Source of the DNA: Planctomycetaceae bacterium
GTDB taxonomy: Bacteria; Planctomycetota; Planctomycetia; Pirellulales; PNKZ01
Assembly (NCBI GenBank): GCA_016793115.1
Contig: JAEUIN010000273.1
Span: 220,767-284,766 of the forward strand
Length of the DNA: 64,000 bases
Direction of reading: 5' to 3'
Part shown: positions 33,883 to 43,200 of the stretch, piece by piece
How positions within the stretch are numbered: position 1 is the first letter of the stretch
Layout of the letters: each line of letters opens with the position of its first letter
Made by a program: the position numbers and the translations under genes
Notes under the pieces: generated by a model
Database searches by the model: none
Told to the model about the DNA's origin: nothing
What the model saw: the letters and a program-made list of their open reading frames with translations, nothing else

Positions 33883-35058
33883 CTAGGCTTTGAGTTGCTC
33901 GTCGTGCCGCATGCCGCTCGGCGGCTGATCGGCGCGATGCACGTTGGCCAGGGCCGTACGGGCTCCGGCGTGCTGTTCGACGTCGTTGTCTTCCCATTCG
34001 ATCGACACCGCGCCGCTGAAGCCGGCGCGGTTCAACTCAACGAACAGTTCCTCGACCGGCGTCGCATCGCGGGCCGTTCCGGCCGTCACAAAGTTCCAAC
34101 CGTTGTGCTTGTCGCCCATCGGCTTGTGCCCGCCAAGTCGGCCATTACGCGTGTACTGCTTCGAAACCTGCACGCCCTTGATATGCGCACAGTGAATGCG
34201 GTCGCCGTAGGCACGAATGAAGTCGACGCCGGAGACGCCTTGCCATTCCATGTGCGAGCAGTCGAAGTTGAAGCCGACGGCTTTCTCAAATCCGGCCTTG
34301 TCGCATGCGGCCAAGTAGTCGCCTGCGCTGGAGATGTCGCCCATGGCGCGTTCGCTCGGGTGGCATTCCAAGTCGTAAGTCGTGCCGTACTTTAAGCAAG
34401 CCTGATACACCGGCGCGAAGCGCTCGACCAGCAACTCCAAACTGACTTCGAACACACACGGAATATCGTAGCCGCCCAGCGACTTGGGCAACGGCGGGAA
34501 GAGGAACCAATGGCTCCAGCAATGAGCGGGCGAACCGACGAAGCCGGAGACCGGCACCGTGCGATCCTGCAGCTTGCCGATGAAGTGAGCAAGACGCACG
34601 CAGTTCACCAGCGCCGTTTGCGCTTGCTTATGGGCGATCGCGGCGACGTCGCCGGGCACGTGATAGGGATCGGTGCGCGGCGGGTTGTTTCCTTTGCCGC
34701 GCCAGGCTTTATACGCTTCCACGCTCTCGCCGCCGAGGAATTGCAGCGTCTTGGCGCTTGGCTCGTCGCCGAGAGCCTGACCTTGGAGGTGCGCGGCCAA
34801 CGAGAAAATCTCAAGCCCGCGACTTTTGGCTTTGGCGACGCGCTCCTTCGCGTAAGCTTCCGCGCCGGCGTCGTCGCCGCAACGGGCCAAGTCGAGTTCC
34901 CAGGACGCTTCCTCCCAACCGTCGAAGCCGGTCTTGGCGACGAAGTCTAGCCATTGATCTTCCGGCACGTTGCCGAACTGGCCGCGGACCAGGCCGATTT
35001 GATGATGCGAATGTTTGCCGGCGCGATGCGTCTTGGTTTGCTGATAACCCATATCCAT
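33883..35058 (-). CDS. Sugar phosphate isomerase/epimerase family TIM-barrel protein
   Basis: A 391-residue protein of the xylose-isomerase-like TIM-barrel family (AP_endonuc_2). The first barrel strand QIGLVRGQFGNV is followed by FDGWEEASW, and the metal-ligand region has YDLECHPSE, GFNFDCSHMEWQG, RIHCAHIKGVQ and SIEWEDND. These carry Glu, His and Asp residues that bind a divalent metal in the family. The lack of a signal peptide makes it cytoplasmic. Planctomycete members often act with Gfo/Idh oxidoreductases in sugar catabolism, but none is adjacent here. The substrate is unknown. Confidence 0.85.
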   Translation of the reverse strand: MDMGYQQTKTHRAGKHSHHQIGLVRGQFGNVPEDQWLDFVAKTGFDGWEEASWELDLARCGDDAGAEAYAKERVAKAKSRGLEIFSLAAHLQGQALGDEPSAKTLQFLGGESVEAYKAWRGKGNNPPRTDPYHVPGDVAAIAHKQAQTALVNCVRLAHFIGKLQDRTVPVSGFVGSPAHCWSHWFLFPPLPKSLGGYDIPCVFEVSLELLVERFAPVYQACLKYGTTYDLECHPSERAMGDISSAGDYLAACDKAGFEKAVGFNFDCSHMEWQGVSGVDFIRAYGDRIHCAHIKGVQVSKQYTRNGRLGGHKPMGDKHNGWNFVTAGTARDATPVEELFVELNRAGFSGAVSIEWEDNDVEQHAGARTALANVHRADQPPSGMRHDEQLKA

Positions 35059-35109
35059 TCCATACCGAGAGCGATGCGGAGATTCAAAAGCGGCGGAGAT
35101 TATAGCACC

Positions 35110-36123
35110 CTACGGGATCCGAAAAAACCGCGTGACTTCGGCGAGTCCATGAAAGAGAAACGCGGCGGCGGAATAGTGCCCGGCATCGAACCAAATGATC
35201 CGCGGCTTGCCGGCCTTTTCCCAGAGGCTTTCGGTACATGGCGGCGGCACGATTTCATCGTGTGCGGCGTTAATCATCAGCATTCGCCGCGATTTCAGCC
35301 GCTCGGCGTAGCTCGCCGGATCGATCGGCTGAAGCACCGCGAAAAACTCTTCTTTCGTCCCACCCCCCGATAGCCAACGCGTGCGAGCCTCCTTCACCTC
35401 AGGGCTTTCCCAACTCACGCGTCCTAAGTCGCCGCCGGCAAGCATGAGGCAGACGTTGCGAAACCGCGGCTCTTGCTCGGCGGCGAGCGCGGCCGTGATG
35501 CCGCCGAGGCTGATGCCGAAGATGCCGATCTGTTGGTCGTCGACTTCCGGCCGACTCGCAAGCCACGCGGCTGCGCGGCGAATGTCGAGCACGGCCTGTC
35601 GCATGCCGACCACCGACTCGCGCGGGTCGACGTCGATCATCCGCTTGCGAACTTCCGTCGGTCGGCGCGGGCCGTAGTAAGGCATCTTCACGAACAACGC
35701 ATGGGTACCGCTCGCCGCAAGGTAGCGGCAGAACAAACGAGCCAGCGGAAAATCGCCGCCCAGAATGTGCAAGACGACGACCCCCGGGCGTTTCGTCCCG
35801 GCCATCGCGACTTGCTCAGGTCGGGGTCGGAAGTATTCGCAGTGGACCGTGTTGTTGCAAGAGAACTCGGTTTCGATCGGCGACGGAAACGTGACCTCGG
35901 AAACTTCGGTCGTGCGGCTCATGTCGGCGACGAACGTTTGCGTAAACCGAAACGAATGCGCCTCTAATCGGAATCGCTCCGGCACGGCCGATTGATCTTC
36001 GAGCGGTTCGAATTGGACGGCGCCGGTTTGCGGCGGCGGCATTTCCGCGGCCGTGCCGCTTTGGTTCACGCGGAGAACGCCGAGCAGCGCTGCGACGACG
36101 ATGAAGCGAACACGAAAATCCAT
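35110..36123 (-). CDS. Exported alpha/beta hydrolase
   Basis: A 337-residue protein with a signal peptide (FIVVAALLGVLRV, residues 8-20). The nucleophile elbow is GIFGISLGGITAAL (GxSxG); the acid and base are not assigned with certainty but lie near NAAHDEIVPP and WFDAGHYSAA. PGVVVLHILGGDF holds the oxyanion region. Family: DLH/acetyl-xylan-esterase-like hydrolases, substrate unknown. The upstream region contains a striking array of TGCGCA dyads (36141-36231), so it is probably tightly regulated. Confidence 0.8.
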   Translation of the reverse strand: MDFRVRFIVVAALLGVLRVNQSGTAAEMPPPQTGAVQFEPLEDQSAVPERFRLEAHSFRFTQTFVADMSRTTEVSEVTFPSPIETEFSCNNTVHCEYFRPRPEQVAMAGTKRPGVVVLHILGGDFPLARLFCRYLAASGTHALFVKMPYYGPRRPTEVRKRMIDVDPRESVVGMRQAVLDIRRAAAWLASRPEVDDQQIGIFGISLGGITAALAAEQEPRFRNVCLMLAGGDLGRVSWESPEVKEARTRWLSGGGTKEEFFAVLQPIDPASYAERLKSRRMLMINAAHDEIVPPPCTESLWEKAGKPRIIWFDAGHYSAAAFLFHGLAEVTRFFRIP

Positions 36124-36140
36124 TTCGAAAACTCCTGGTC

Positions 36141-36231
36141 GGTGCGCATCTATTCGAGCGATAGTTGCGCACCTCTATTGTCTTACTTAAATGTGCGCAT
36201 CTATGGGCGATTTAGATGCGCAGTTTGCGCA
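36141..36231. promoter_or_regulatory. Two inverted-repeat dyads with five TGCGCA copies
   Basis: Dyad 1: GGTGCGCATCTAT (36141-36153) and ATAGTTGCGCACC (36161-36173), 12 of 13 paired, spacer TCGAGCG. Dyad 2: TGCGCATCTA (36194-36203) and TAGATGCGCA (36213-36222), perfect, spacer TGGGCGATT; a further TGCGCACC follows at 36226. TGCGCA occurs at 36143, 36166, 36194, 36217 and 36226, with two 23-base spacings. The block begins 18 bases upstream of the hydrolase ATG (minus strand). It looks like a tandem operator for a dimeric or cooperative repressor, or hairpins in the leader. Confidence 0.6.
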
Positions 36232-36407
36232 CCTATTCGTGAGGAATTTTCTCCGCCGACTCTCCCGCGGTCGGATGATAAGGCAAAACAACGCCGCACC
36301 CCGCAAGGTAACGAAGATCGCAGCCGATCTCCAGAAAACTTTGGGCCGGGGCGGGAGCGACGACGAAGTGCAATCGCAATTTGCGCATGCGGCGCGACAA
36401 AAAACGA

Positions 36408-36443
36408 ACGGGCGGCGGATCTGGTTTTCGATCCGCCGCCCGT
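36408..36443 (-). terminator. Hairpin terminator after nrdJ
   Basis: A perfect 14-base stem, ACGGGCGGCGGATC (36408-36421) with GATCCGCCGCCCGT (36430-36443), loop TGGTTTTC. On the minus strand it is followed by TTCG and then TTTTTT (plus-strand A run 36399-36404). It lies 190 bases after the nrdJ stop, so it would end a long 3' untranslated region. Confidence 0.7.
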
Positions 36444-36632
36444 CGTCGGCCACCCGGTGAATCACCGGCAATCAGAACTAAGATGTCGGAGCGATGAACG
36501 ATGAAATGACGGATGGGCGGTCGGTCGCGGCTGCCGCCCCCTCATCCGCCTTGGAGTACCGAGGCACCTTCTAACCAAAGGAGATAAGGGTCGCGACGGA
36601 CCTACATTCAGCATTCAGCATTCGACATTGTC

Positions 36633-39600
36633 TTAAGAGCAGCCCATGCTCGCTCCACAGTTGTGGCAGAGGTAGCAGTTGCCCGCCCGCACCGTGATCG
36701 AGCCGCAATTGTCGCAGCTCGGGGCATCGGATTGGAACGAGGCGAACTGTTCGCTGCGAACGGTAAGGCTCGTCGATGCCATGAAGTCGAACTTCGGAGC
36801 GACGCCGGCGCGGGCGAGCAAATCTTCTCCCTTGTTGCCGGTTTCGCTCTTCAATTCCGCCTTGGTCGCGGCTTTGGCCGTCACGCCGTTGGCGTGGCTA
36901 CCGTTGGTCGATCCATTGGTCGCAAGCTTGGGCTGTCCTGCCGCGCTCGTCGACCCGCCGGCCTTCGTGGCGGCGGGCTGTTGCTGCCCCGGGACATCGT
37001 CTCCCTTCGCAGCCTTCGACGATCCGCCGCTATCCGGCACGGTCGCCTCCCGATAACCCTCAAGGAAGGTGATGCCCATCCAGCGGACGATGTAGTCGAC
37101 GACGCTCTTGGCGATTTTGATGTCGGGGTTCTTCGTCGAGCCCATCGGCTCGAACCGCATGTGGGAGAATTTGTTGACGTAGGCCTCGAGCGGCACGCCG
37201 TACTGCAAGCCCATCGAGATCGCGGTGCCGAGCGAGTCCATCAACCCGCCGACCGTGCTTCCTTCCTTGGCCATGGTGATGAAGAGTTCGCCGGGGCGAC
37301 CGTCTTCATAGAGGCCGACGGTGAGGTAGCCCTCGTGGCCCGAGACGCTGAACTTGTGGGTGATCGACTGCCGAGTGTCGGGCAAGCGGCGACGGCGCGG
37401 GCCGGCCGCCTTCGACGACTTCTCCGCGGCTTTTTCTCCTTCGCTGCTCGTGTTGAGCGGCTGGCTCTCCTTGGAACCGTCGCGATAGATGGCCAAAGCC
37501 TTGAGGCCGAGCCGCCAGCCTTCGGTGTAGGCTTCGGCGATGTCTTCGGGCGTGCTCTCGCGCGGCATGTTGACCGTCTTCGAGATGGCGCCCGAGAGGA
37601 ACGGCTGCGCCGCGGCCATCATCGTCACGTGCGCGTGCCACGCGATGGAGCGAGTTCCCTTGGCCGGCTTGAACGCACAGTCGAACACCGCGAGGTCGGA
37701 CGGCTTGAGGCCGGGCGCGCCTTCGATCGTGTTCTGCTGTTCGATGTAGGCCAAAACCCCGTCGATCGACGGTTGATCATAGCCGAGCGTGCGCAGCGCG
37801 AGCGGCACCGTGTTGTTGACGATCTTCAGCATGCCGCCGCCGGCGAGTTGCTTGAACTTCACCAACGCGATGTCCGGCTCGATGCCGGTCGTATCGCAAT
37901 CCATGAGGAAGCTGATCGTGCCGGTCGGAGCGAGCACCGTGGCCTGGGCGTTGCGGTAGCCGTGCACGCGGCCCGCCGCCAGCACCTCGTCCCACAAATC
38001 GCAAGCCGCTTCCTTCAAGTAGGCGGGGCAGGCCGGGTTGATCTTGTCGGCCGCCTCGCGATGCATCTTCATCACGTTGATCATCGGCTCGCGGTTTTCG
38101 GCGAAGCCTTCGAACGGACCGACGGCCGCCGCGAGTTCGGCGCTCGTCAGGTTGCCCGAGCCGTGCAACAGCGCCGTGATCGCGCCGCAAACGCCGCGTG
38201 CGGCGTCGGAGTCGTACGGCAAACCGCTCGACATCAAGAAGCTGCCGAGGTTTGAGTAGCCCAGGCCCAGCGGACGGAACTTATGGCTGTTGGCCGCGAT
38301 CCGCTTCGTCGGGTAGCTGGCATGATCGATCAAGATTTCCTGCGCGATGAAGAACAACCGGCAAGCGTTGCGGAACCGCTCGACGTCGAACGTGCCGTCG
38401 GCCTGGCGGCACTTCATCAAGTTGATGCTCGCCAGATTGCAGGCCGTGTTGTCGAGGAACATGTACTCGCTGCACGGATTGCTGCCGTTGATCCGGCCCG
38501 AGTTCGGGCAGGTGTGCCACTTGTTGATCGTGGTGTCGTATTGCACGCCGGGATCACCGCACTGCCAAGCGTTGGCGGCCATCTTGTTCATCAACTCGCG
38601 AGCCTGATACGTCGGCCCGGCGACCTTGGCGTCGGTCACCCAATGCGTCGTCCACGGCTTGTCTTCGACGCAGGCCTGCATGAACTCGTCGGTCACGCGG
38701 ACCGAGAGGTTGGCGTTTTGGAACATCACCGAGCTGTAGGCTTCGCCGTTGAAGTTGGCTTCGTAGCCGGCGGCGATCAGCGTGCGGGCCTTCTTCTCTT
38801 CCTTGGCCTTACATTCGATGAACTCAAGGATGTCCGGGTGCCACACCTTGAGCGATTGCATCTTGGCGGCGCGGCGCGTCTTACCGCCGCTCTTCACCAC
38901 GGCCGCGATTTGGTCGTAGACCCGCATGAACGAGAGCGGGCCCGACGGCTTGCCGCCGCCGGAGAGCTTTTCGCGCTCGCTGCGAAGCGTCGAGAGATCC
39001 GTACCGGTGCCGGAGCCGAACTTGAACAGCATGGCCTCGCTGCGAGCGAGCTCCATGATGTCTTCCATGTTGTCTTCGACGCTCTGAATGAAGCAGGCCG
39101 AGCCTTGCGGATACTCGTACGGATTCTCGGGAATGCGAACCTGTTCGGTTTCGACGTCCCAATGCCAATTGCAGGCCGCCCCCTTCACGCCGTATTGATG
39201 GAAGAGACCGACGTTGAACCAAACGGGCGAATTGAACGCGCCGTGCTGATGGAGGCAGAGCCAGGAGAGTTCGCGATAGAACCGCTCGCCGTCTTCGGCG
39301 GTGGCAAAGTAGCCGTCTTTCACGCCCCAATCCGAGATGGTCCGCGTGACGCGGTGAATGAGTTGCTTGACGCTGTATTCGCGCTGCGGCGTGTTGACTT
39401 CCCCGTAGAAGTACTTGCTGCAGACGACGTTCGTGGCCAACTGGGTCCAGAAGACCGGCACTTCGCAATTGGTCTGCTCGAAGAGGACTTCGCCGTTTTC
39501 ACCTTTGATGGCGGCGGTGCGGGTTTCCCACTGCACGGTGTCGAACGGACTCTCGACATCGGTGGGGCAGAAGACGGGCTCGATCATGAGGCCCGTCGAG

Positions 39601-39662
39601 AGGCGACGCGGACTTTTCTTGGTAGCGCGTTCGGCGACGCCGGCGGCGGAGGTTTCAGCCAT
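36633..39662 (-). CDS. nrdJ: Class II (adenosylcobalamin-dependent) ribonucleoside-diphosphate reductase
   Basis: A 1009-residue oxygen-independent ribonucleotide reductase that makes dNTP precursors with vitamin B12. The start at 39662 (MAETSAAGVAERATKKSP) is chosen over the frame to 39728. Hallmarks: GSACFIQSVEDNMEDIMELA, SGTGTDLSTLRSE, the active-site signature NPCSEYMFLDNTACNLAS (N-x-C-x-E), and APTGTISFLMDCDTTGIEPD. A Lys/Ser/Ala/Gly-rich linker near residues 880-950 precedes a C-terminal Cys cluster (CDNCGS and CYLCHNCGASMGC) that can bind zinc or shuttle reducing power. No NrdA, NrdB or NrdD is in the window. Its promoter contains an NrdR-like box. No adjacent B12 transport gene or cobalamin riboswitch was seen. 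Confidence 0.96.
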   Translation of the reverse strand: MAETSAAGVAERATKKSPRRLSTGLMIEPVFCPTDVESPFDTVQWETRTAAIKGENGEVLFEQTNCEVPVFWTQLATNVVCSKYFYGEVNTPQREYSVKQLIHRVTRTISDWGVKDGYFATAEDGERFYRELSWLCLHQHGAFNSPVWFNVGLFHQYGVKGAACNWHWDVETEQVRIPENPYEYPQGSACFIQSVEDNMEDIMELARSEAMLFKFGSGTGTDLSTLRSEREKLSGGGKPSGPLSFMRVYDQIAAVVKSGGKTRRAAKMQSLKVWHPDILEFIECKAKEEKKARTLIAAGYEANFNGEAYSSVMFQNANLSVRVTDEFMQACVEDKPWTTHWVTDAKVAGPTYQARELMNKMAANAWQCGDPGVQYDTTINKWHTCPNSGRINGSNPCSEYMFLDNTACNLASINLMKCRQADGTFDVERFRNACRLFFIAQEILIDHASYPTKRIAANSHKFRPLGLGYSNLGSFLMSSGLPYDSDAARGVCGAITALLHGSGNLTSAELAAAVGPFEGFAENREPMINVMKMHREAADKINPACPAYLKEAACDLWDEVLAAGRVHGYRNAQATVLAPTGTISFLMDCDTTGIEPDIALVKFKQLAGGGMLKIVNNTVPLALRTLGYDQPSIDGVLAYIEQQNTIEGAPGLKPSDLAVFDCAFKPAKGTRSIAWHAHVTMMAAAQPFLSGAISKTVNMPRESTPEDIAEAYTEGWRLGLKALAIYRDGSKESQPLNTSSEGEKAAEKSSKAAGPRRRRLPDTRQSITHKFSVSGHEGYLTVGLYEDGRPGELFITMAKEGSTVGGLMDSLGTAISMGLQYGVPLEAYVNKFSHMRFEPMGSTKNPDIKIAKSVVDYIVRWMGITFLEGYREATVPDSGGSSKAAKGDDVPGQQQPAATKAGGSTSAAGQPKLATNGSTNGSHANGVTAKAATKAELKSETGNKGEDLLARAGVAPKFDFMASTSLTVRSEQFASFQSDAPSCDNCGSITVRAGNCYLCHNCGASMGCS

Positions 39663-39711
39663 GAATAACCCCAAAGAGCGAAGTGAAGTGAAATGGGCAT
39701 CCCTACCATTT

Positions 39712-39729
39712 AGTGTACTGAAGTACACT
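39712..39729. promoter_or_regulatory. 8+8 palindrome in the nrdJ leader
   Basis: AGTGTACT (39712-39719) and AGTACACT (39722-39729) form a perfect inverted repeat with the spacer GA, about 50 bases before the nrdJ start codon. It lies inside the probable 5' leader. It could be an operator or an RNA hairpin; a function cannot be told. Confidence 0.45.
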
Positions 39730-39841
39730 TAGGCCAGATAGGAATATCGGCGGCGGGTGACTGTTTCCGAAGACCTTTTCGCAGTCGCAGGCTGCCCTCT
39801 TCCAATCCACCGCAAATATCGGCGGATTTGGCTCATGACAC

Positions 39842-39875
39842 CAATATATTGTAGCAGATGCCCTTCGCGCCACAA
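39842..39875 (-). promoter_or_regulatory. Probable nrdJ promoter with NrdR-like box
   Basis: On the minus strand TTGTGG (39870-39875) is followed after 16 bases by TACAAT (39848-39853). The palindrome CAATATATTG (39842-39851) overlaps the -10 and fits the core of the NrdR operator CwAtATaTwG exactly. Transcription would begin near 39841, giving a leader of about 180 bases. A weaker related sequence lies about 29 bases downstream (ATAT at 39816-39819). In many bacteria NrdR represses ribonucleotide reductase genes, so this is a plausible site. Confidence 0.7.
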
Positions 39876-40245
39876 CATACAGGCGACAGGGGGACGATCT
39901 TACTCATTCGCGATTCGCGGTCAATCAGATTTCTCCAACGATCTTCAACCCCTTTCGGAGGGCCACGTTAGGAAACCAAGCGCGGAGCCGGCCGTTTGTG
40001 AGCGCGATGCGAGGATTTTTCGCAACCTATTGATAACAAGACACTTGCGTCAAAATATTTGACACGGAATGCCGGCACCGCTAGCGATCCGTTCCGGGAA
40101 AAAAAATTCGACCGTTGCGGAGGTCCGCAATGAGTCGGCTCCGGGTCGAGAAAATGCGCAGCCGGTCAATGAGATGGAGCAAGCGCGCACCGCGCCGCTT
40201 TCCGACGGAGGAATCTCGTAGCCGGAAGCCTGCGAACGCGCGGAG
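39876..40245. other. Intergenic stretch upstream of the nrdJ promoter
   Basis: This region of about 370 bases is more AT-rich than the surrounding coding DNA. It contains a small inverted repeat GTCAAA-ATA-TTTGAC (40049-40063). A second minus-strand promoter could sit here (TTGACG near 40048-40053), but no good -10 was found. No gene was recognised. Confidence 0.4.
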
Positions 40246-43200
40246 CTAGTGGGCCATATCGCCTGCGCCTTCCGGCGGCGTGCGATTGCCGTAGAAGCTG
40301 TATAAGACCGGAATGATGTTCGTGAGCAGGAGGGTCATCAACATGCCGCCGACGACGACGATCGCCAGCGGTCGTTGCGTTTCGCTCCCCATTTTCGTCG
40401 ACAGCGCGGCCGGCAAAAGGCCCAGAATCGCGGTGAGCGCCGTCATACACTGCGGACGGACCAACGCCTCGGTGCCCACCGAAAGCGCCTCGCCGAGCGC
40501 GTAGTCTTGGGCGCGGAGCATGTTAAACCGCGAGATAAACAGCATGGCGCTCATCGTGCCCACGCCGAGAATCGAAATGAAGCCGACGCCGGCCGAGATG
40601 TTGAAGGTCTCGCCGGCCGCGAGCAAGGCCCATACGCCGCCGATGCACATGACCAACACGTTGGTAAGCACGACGAGCGCGTCGAGCAGCGAGTGGAGCG
40701 CAAGATAAAGCAGCACGAGAATCAGCAGCAGCGCGAGCGAGACGACGATCGCCAGTCGATGCCCGGCCTCCTGCATTTCCTGAAATTCGCCGCTCCATTC
40801 GACGGCGATGTGCGACGGGTAAAGCGACGACGTTTTGGCCTGCGCTTCCGAGACGGCGCTCGCCAAGTCGCGGCCGCGTACCGAGAAGCTGACGGCGATG
40901 AGCCGCTTTCCCTGTTCGCGGTAGATCGTCGACGCGGCCGAACGAACGAAGCCCCCTTTCGCATCGGGCAGGCCTTCTTCGTCCACCGGCGAAACGAGAT
41001 CCCCTAAACGACGGCGCGGCACCTGGTCGAGATAGGCTTGCGGCGAGTTGAAGGCGCTGCCGGCCAACGACGGCTGCGAAAGACTGGTGCCGAGCGGCGA
41101 GACGGCCAGATCGTCGTTGCCGCCGCCGGAGGCGCCGCCGAGCGGTTTGACGACGTTGCGCATCACGTCGACCGGAATCTTGAGGATTTGTTCGGCGCTG
41201 GAACGTAGCCGCTCCGGCCAACGGAGCGTCAGATCATACGTCCGCTCGCCTTCGACGATCCGCGTCAACGCCTTACCGCCGATCGCCGTCCGCACCACGT
41301 CTTGCACGTCCGCGGTGCTCACATTCCAGCGAGCGCATTTTTCGGGATCGATGAACATTTCCAGATTCGTCTGGCCTTTGATGCTGAAGATGCCGACGTT
41401 TTCGACGCCCGGAACTCCGGCGAGGGTCTCCTTCGTCTTCTCGGCGAGCTGCTGCAACTCGGTGAGATCGTTACCGATGATCTTCACCGAATTCTCCCCC
41501 TTCACGCCGGAAAGCGTTTCCAGCACGTTGTCGCGGATGGCTTGCGAGAAGCTCCAGTCGACGCCCGGCACGTTGCGGCTCAGGTCGGCGTCCATCTCGG
41601 CGATGAGCTCGTTTTTGGTGCGGTGCCGCTTACCGGTTCCAAAATACTTCCGCCAGCCGGTTTCATCCTTCACGAGCGGCCACTCCTCTTGCGGCAGGAG
41701 CGGAGCGAACAGTTCGGCGTTGTAGAAGCCCGTGGGATCGGTGCCGTCGTCGGGCCGGCCGAGTTGACTGAGCACGCCCTTGATCTCGGGATATTTCTGC
41801 ATCAGCTCGCGGGCGATCTTCGACTTCGCCGTCACCTCGTCGAGCGATACGTTTACCGGGAAAGTGCCGCGCACATAAATATTCCCTTCTTCCAACGCCG
41901 GCATAAACTCGCGCCCCAAGTAGTTCAAACTCACGGCCGTGGCGACGACCATGGCCACGAATCCGGCGACGACTTTCGTGCGATGCCGCAACATCCACTT
42001 GAGCTGCCGCACATAGGTGCGATTGAGCCGACGCACGAGGAAGTTCTCGCGTTTCGCCTTCACATTCTTGAAAAACAACCGGCACAGCGTCGGGCTCAAA
42101 GTAATCGAGAGCAAGAGCGCCGACCCGAGAGCCACGGCGTAGGTGTTCGCCATCGGGCCGAAGATCTGACCTTCCGGGCCTTTCATCGTGAACAGCGGCA
42201 GCAGCGCGAAGATCATGATGAGCGTCGAATAGAATAAGATCCGCTCGATCGACGACGCGGCTTTCTCGATCCGCTTCTCCAGCGGCAGATCGGCGTCGTG
42301 ATTCAGCCCTAAGTAGCGATACACGCACTCCACCATGATGATCGACGAATCGGCGATGATGCCGAAATCGACCGCGCCGAGCGAAAGCAAATTGGCCGAC
42401 TGCCCGGTCAGATAGAGCACGGCGAACGCGCACAACAACGACAGCGGAATGTTGATCGCCACGATGAACGCGCAGCGCCAATCGTTGAGAAAAACCAAAA
42501 GAATCAGCGTGACGAGCGTCAGGCCGACGAAGACGTTTTCTTTCACCGTTTCCGTCGTCCGGTCGATCAACTCCGTACGGTCGTTGAACACAACGAGCTT
42601 CACGCCCGGCAGCAGCTTGCCGCTCCCCTCGTTGAGTTCCTTCACCTTTGCTTCGACGTCGTGCAAGGCGGGAAGCGATTGCTCTCCTTTGCGCAACAGG
42701 GCGACTCCTTCGACGACGTCGTCGTCGGTGATCCAGACGCGTTTGCCGTCTTCGACGACGTATTCTCCCTTGTCATTTTTCAACGGCGCGGCGACTGCGA
42801 CGCGCCCCATCCGCGTCGCCCGGCCGACGACGACCCCCGATTCCGCCGGTTGCGCGTCGGTCTCCGCGCGACCGCCGTCGACGATCTCACCCACGCGCAC
42901 AGGAATGTTGTTGTTCGACGCCAAGACGATCTGTCGAATGCCGTTCAGTCGATCTTGCTCGGCCTTCCGCAAGTAGTCGCGAGCCTTCGTCGGATCGTCC
43001 CAGGTGAGTACGTTGCGCACAGGGTCTTGCCCGCCGCCGATCAGGCCGAGTCCTCGCACCGCTTGCACGGTTTCGCCGAGCATCAAGTAGTCGCCGCCGG
43101 CGTTGGAGTTGGAGTTTTGCAGCGATTGTTCGAGCACGCCGAGCGAAATGCCGTACTTGTGCAGCCGATCGGGGTCGGGCTGCACTTCGTAGCGCTTGAT

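Larger units (their letters stand above)
36124..36632. other. Intergenic region between the hydrolase and nrdJ
   Basis: Besides the dyads and the hairpin, it contains a short-period repeat at 36605-36629 (three TTC-A/G-CATT units), a spacer type that also appears as degraded copies elsewhere in the window. An 89-codon plus-strand frame at 36191-36460 crosses the dyads and the hairpin and is not considered a gene. Confidence 0.5.

Noticed and set aside
36191..36460. 89-codon open frame in the hydrolase-nrdJ gap
   Set aside because: It spans the dyads and the terminator hairpin, and its composition is not protein-like.
36663..38255. 530-codon plus-strand open frame opposite nrdJ, and a further 461-codon frame at 38283-39668
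   Set aside because: They are shadows of the nrdJ coding sequence; the residues follow the codon bias of the opposite strand and have no recognisable motif.
39663..39841. Cobalamin riboswitch in the nrdJ leader
   Set aside because: No B12-box-like sequence (GCCACTG on the coding strand) or folded pattern was seen.
39757..40062. 101-codon open frame upstream of nrdJ
   Set aside because: It overlaps the probable promoter and has no ribosome site or recognised domain.
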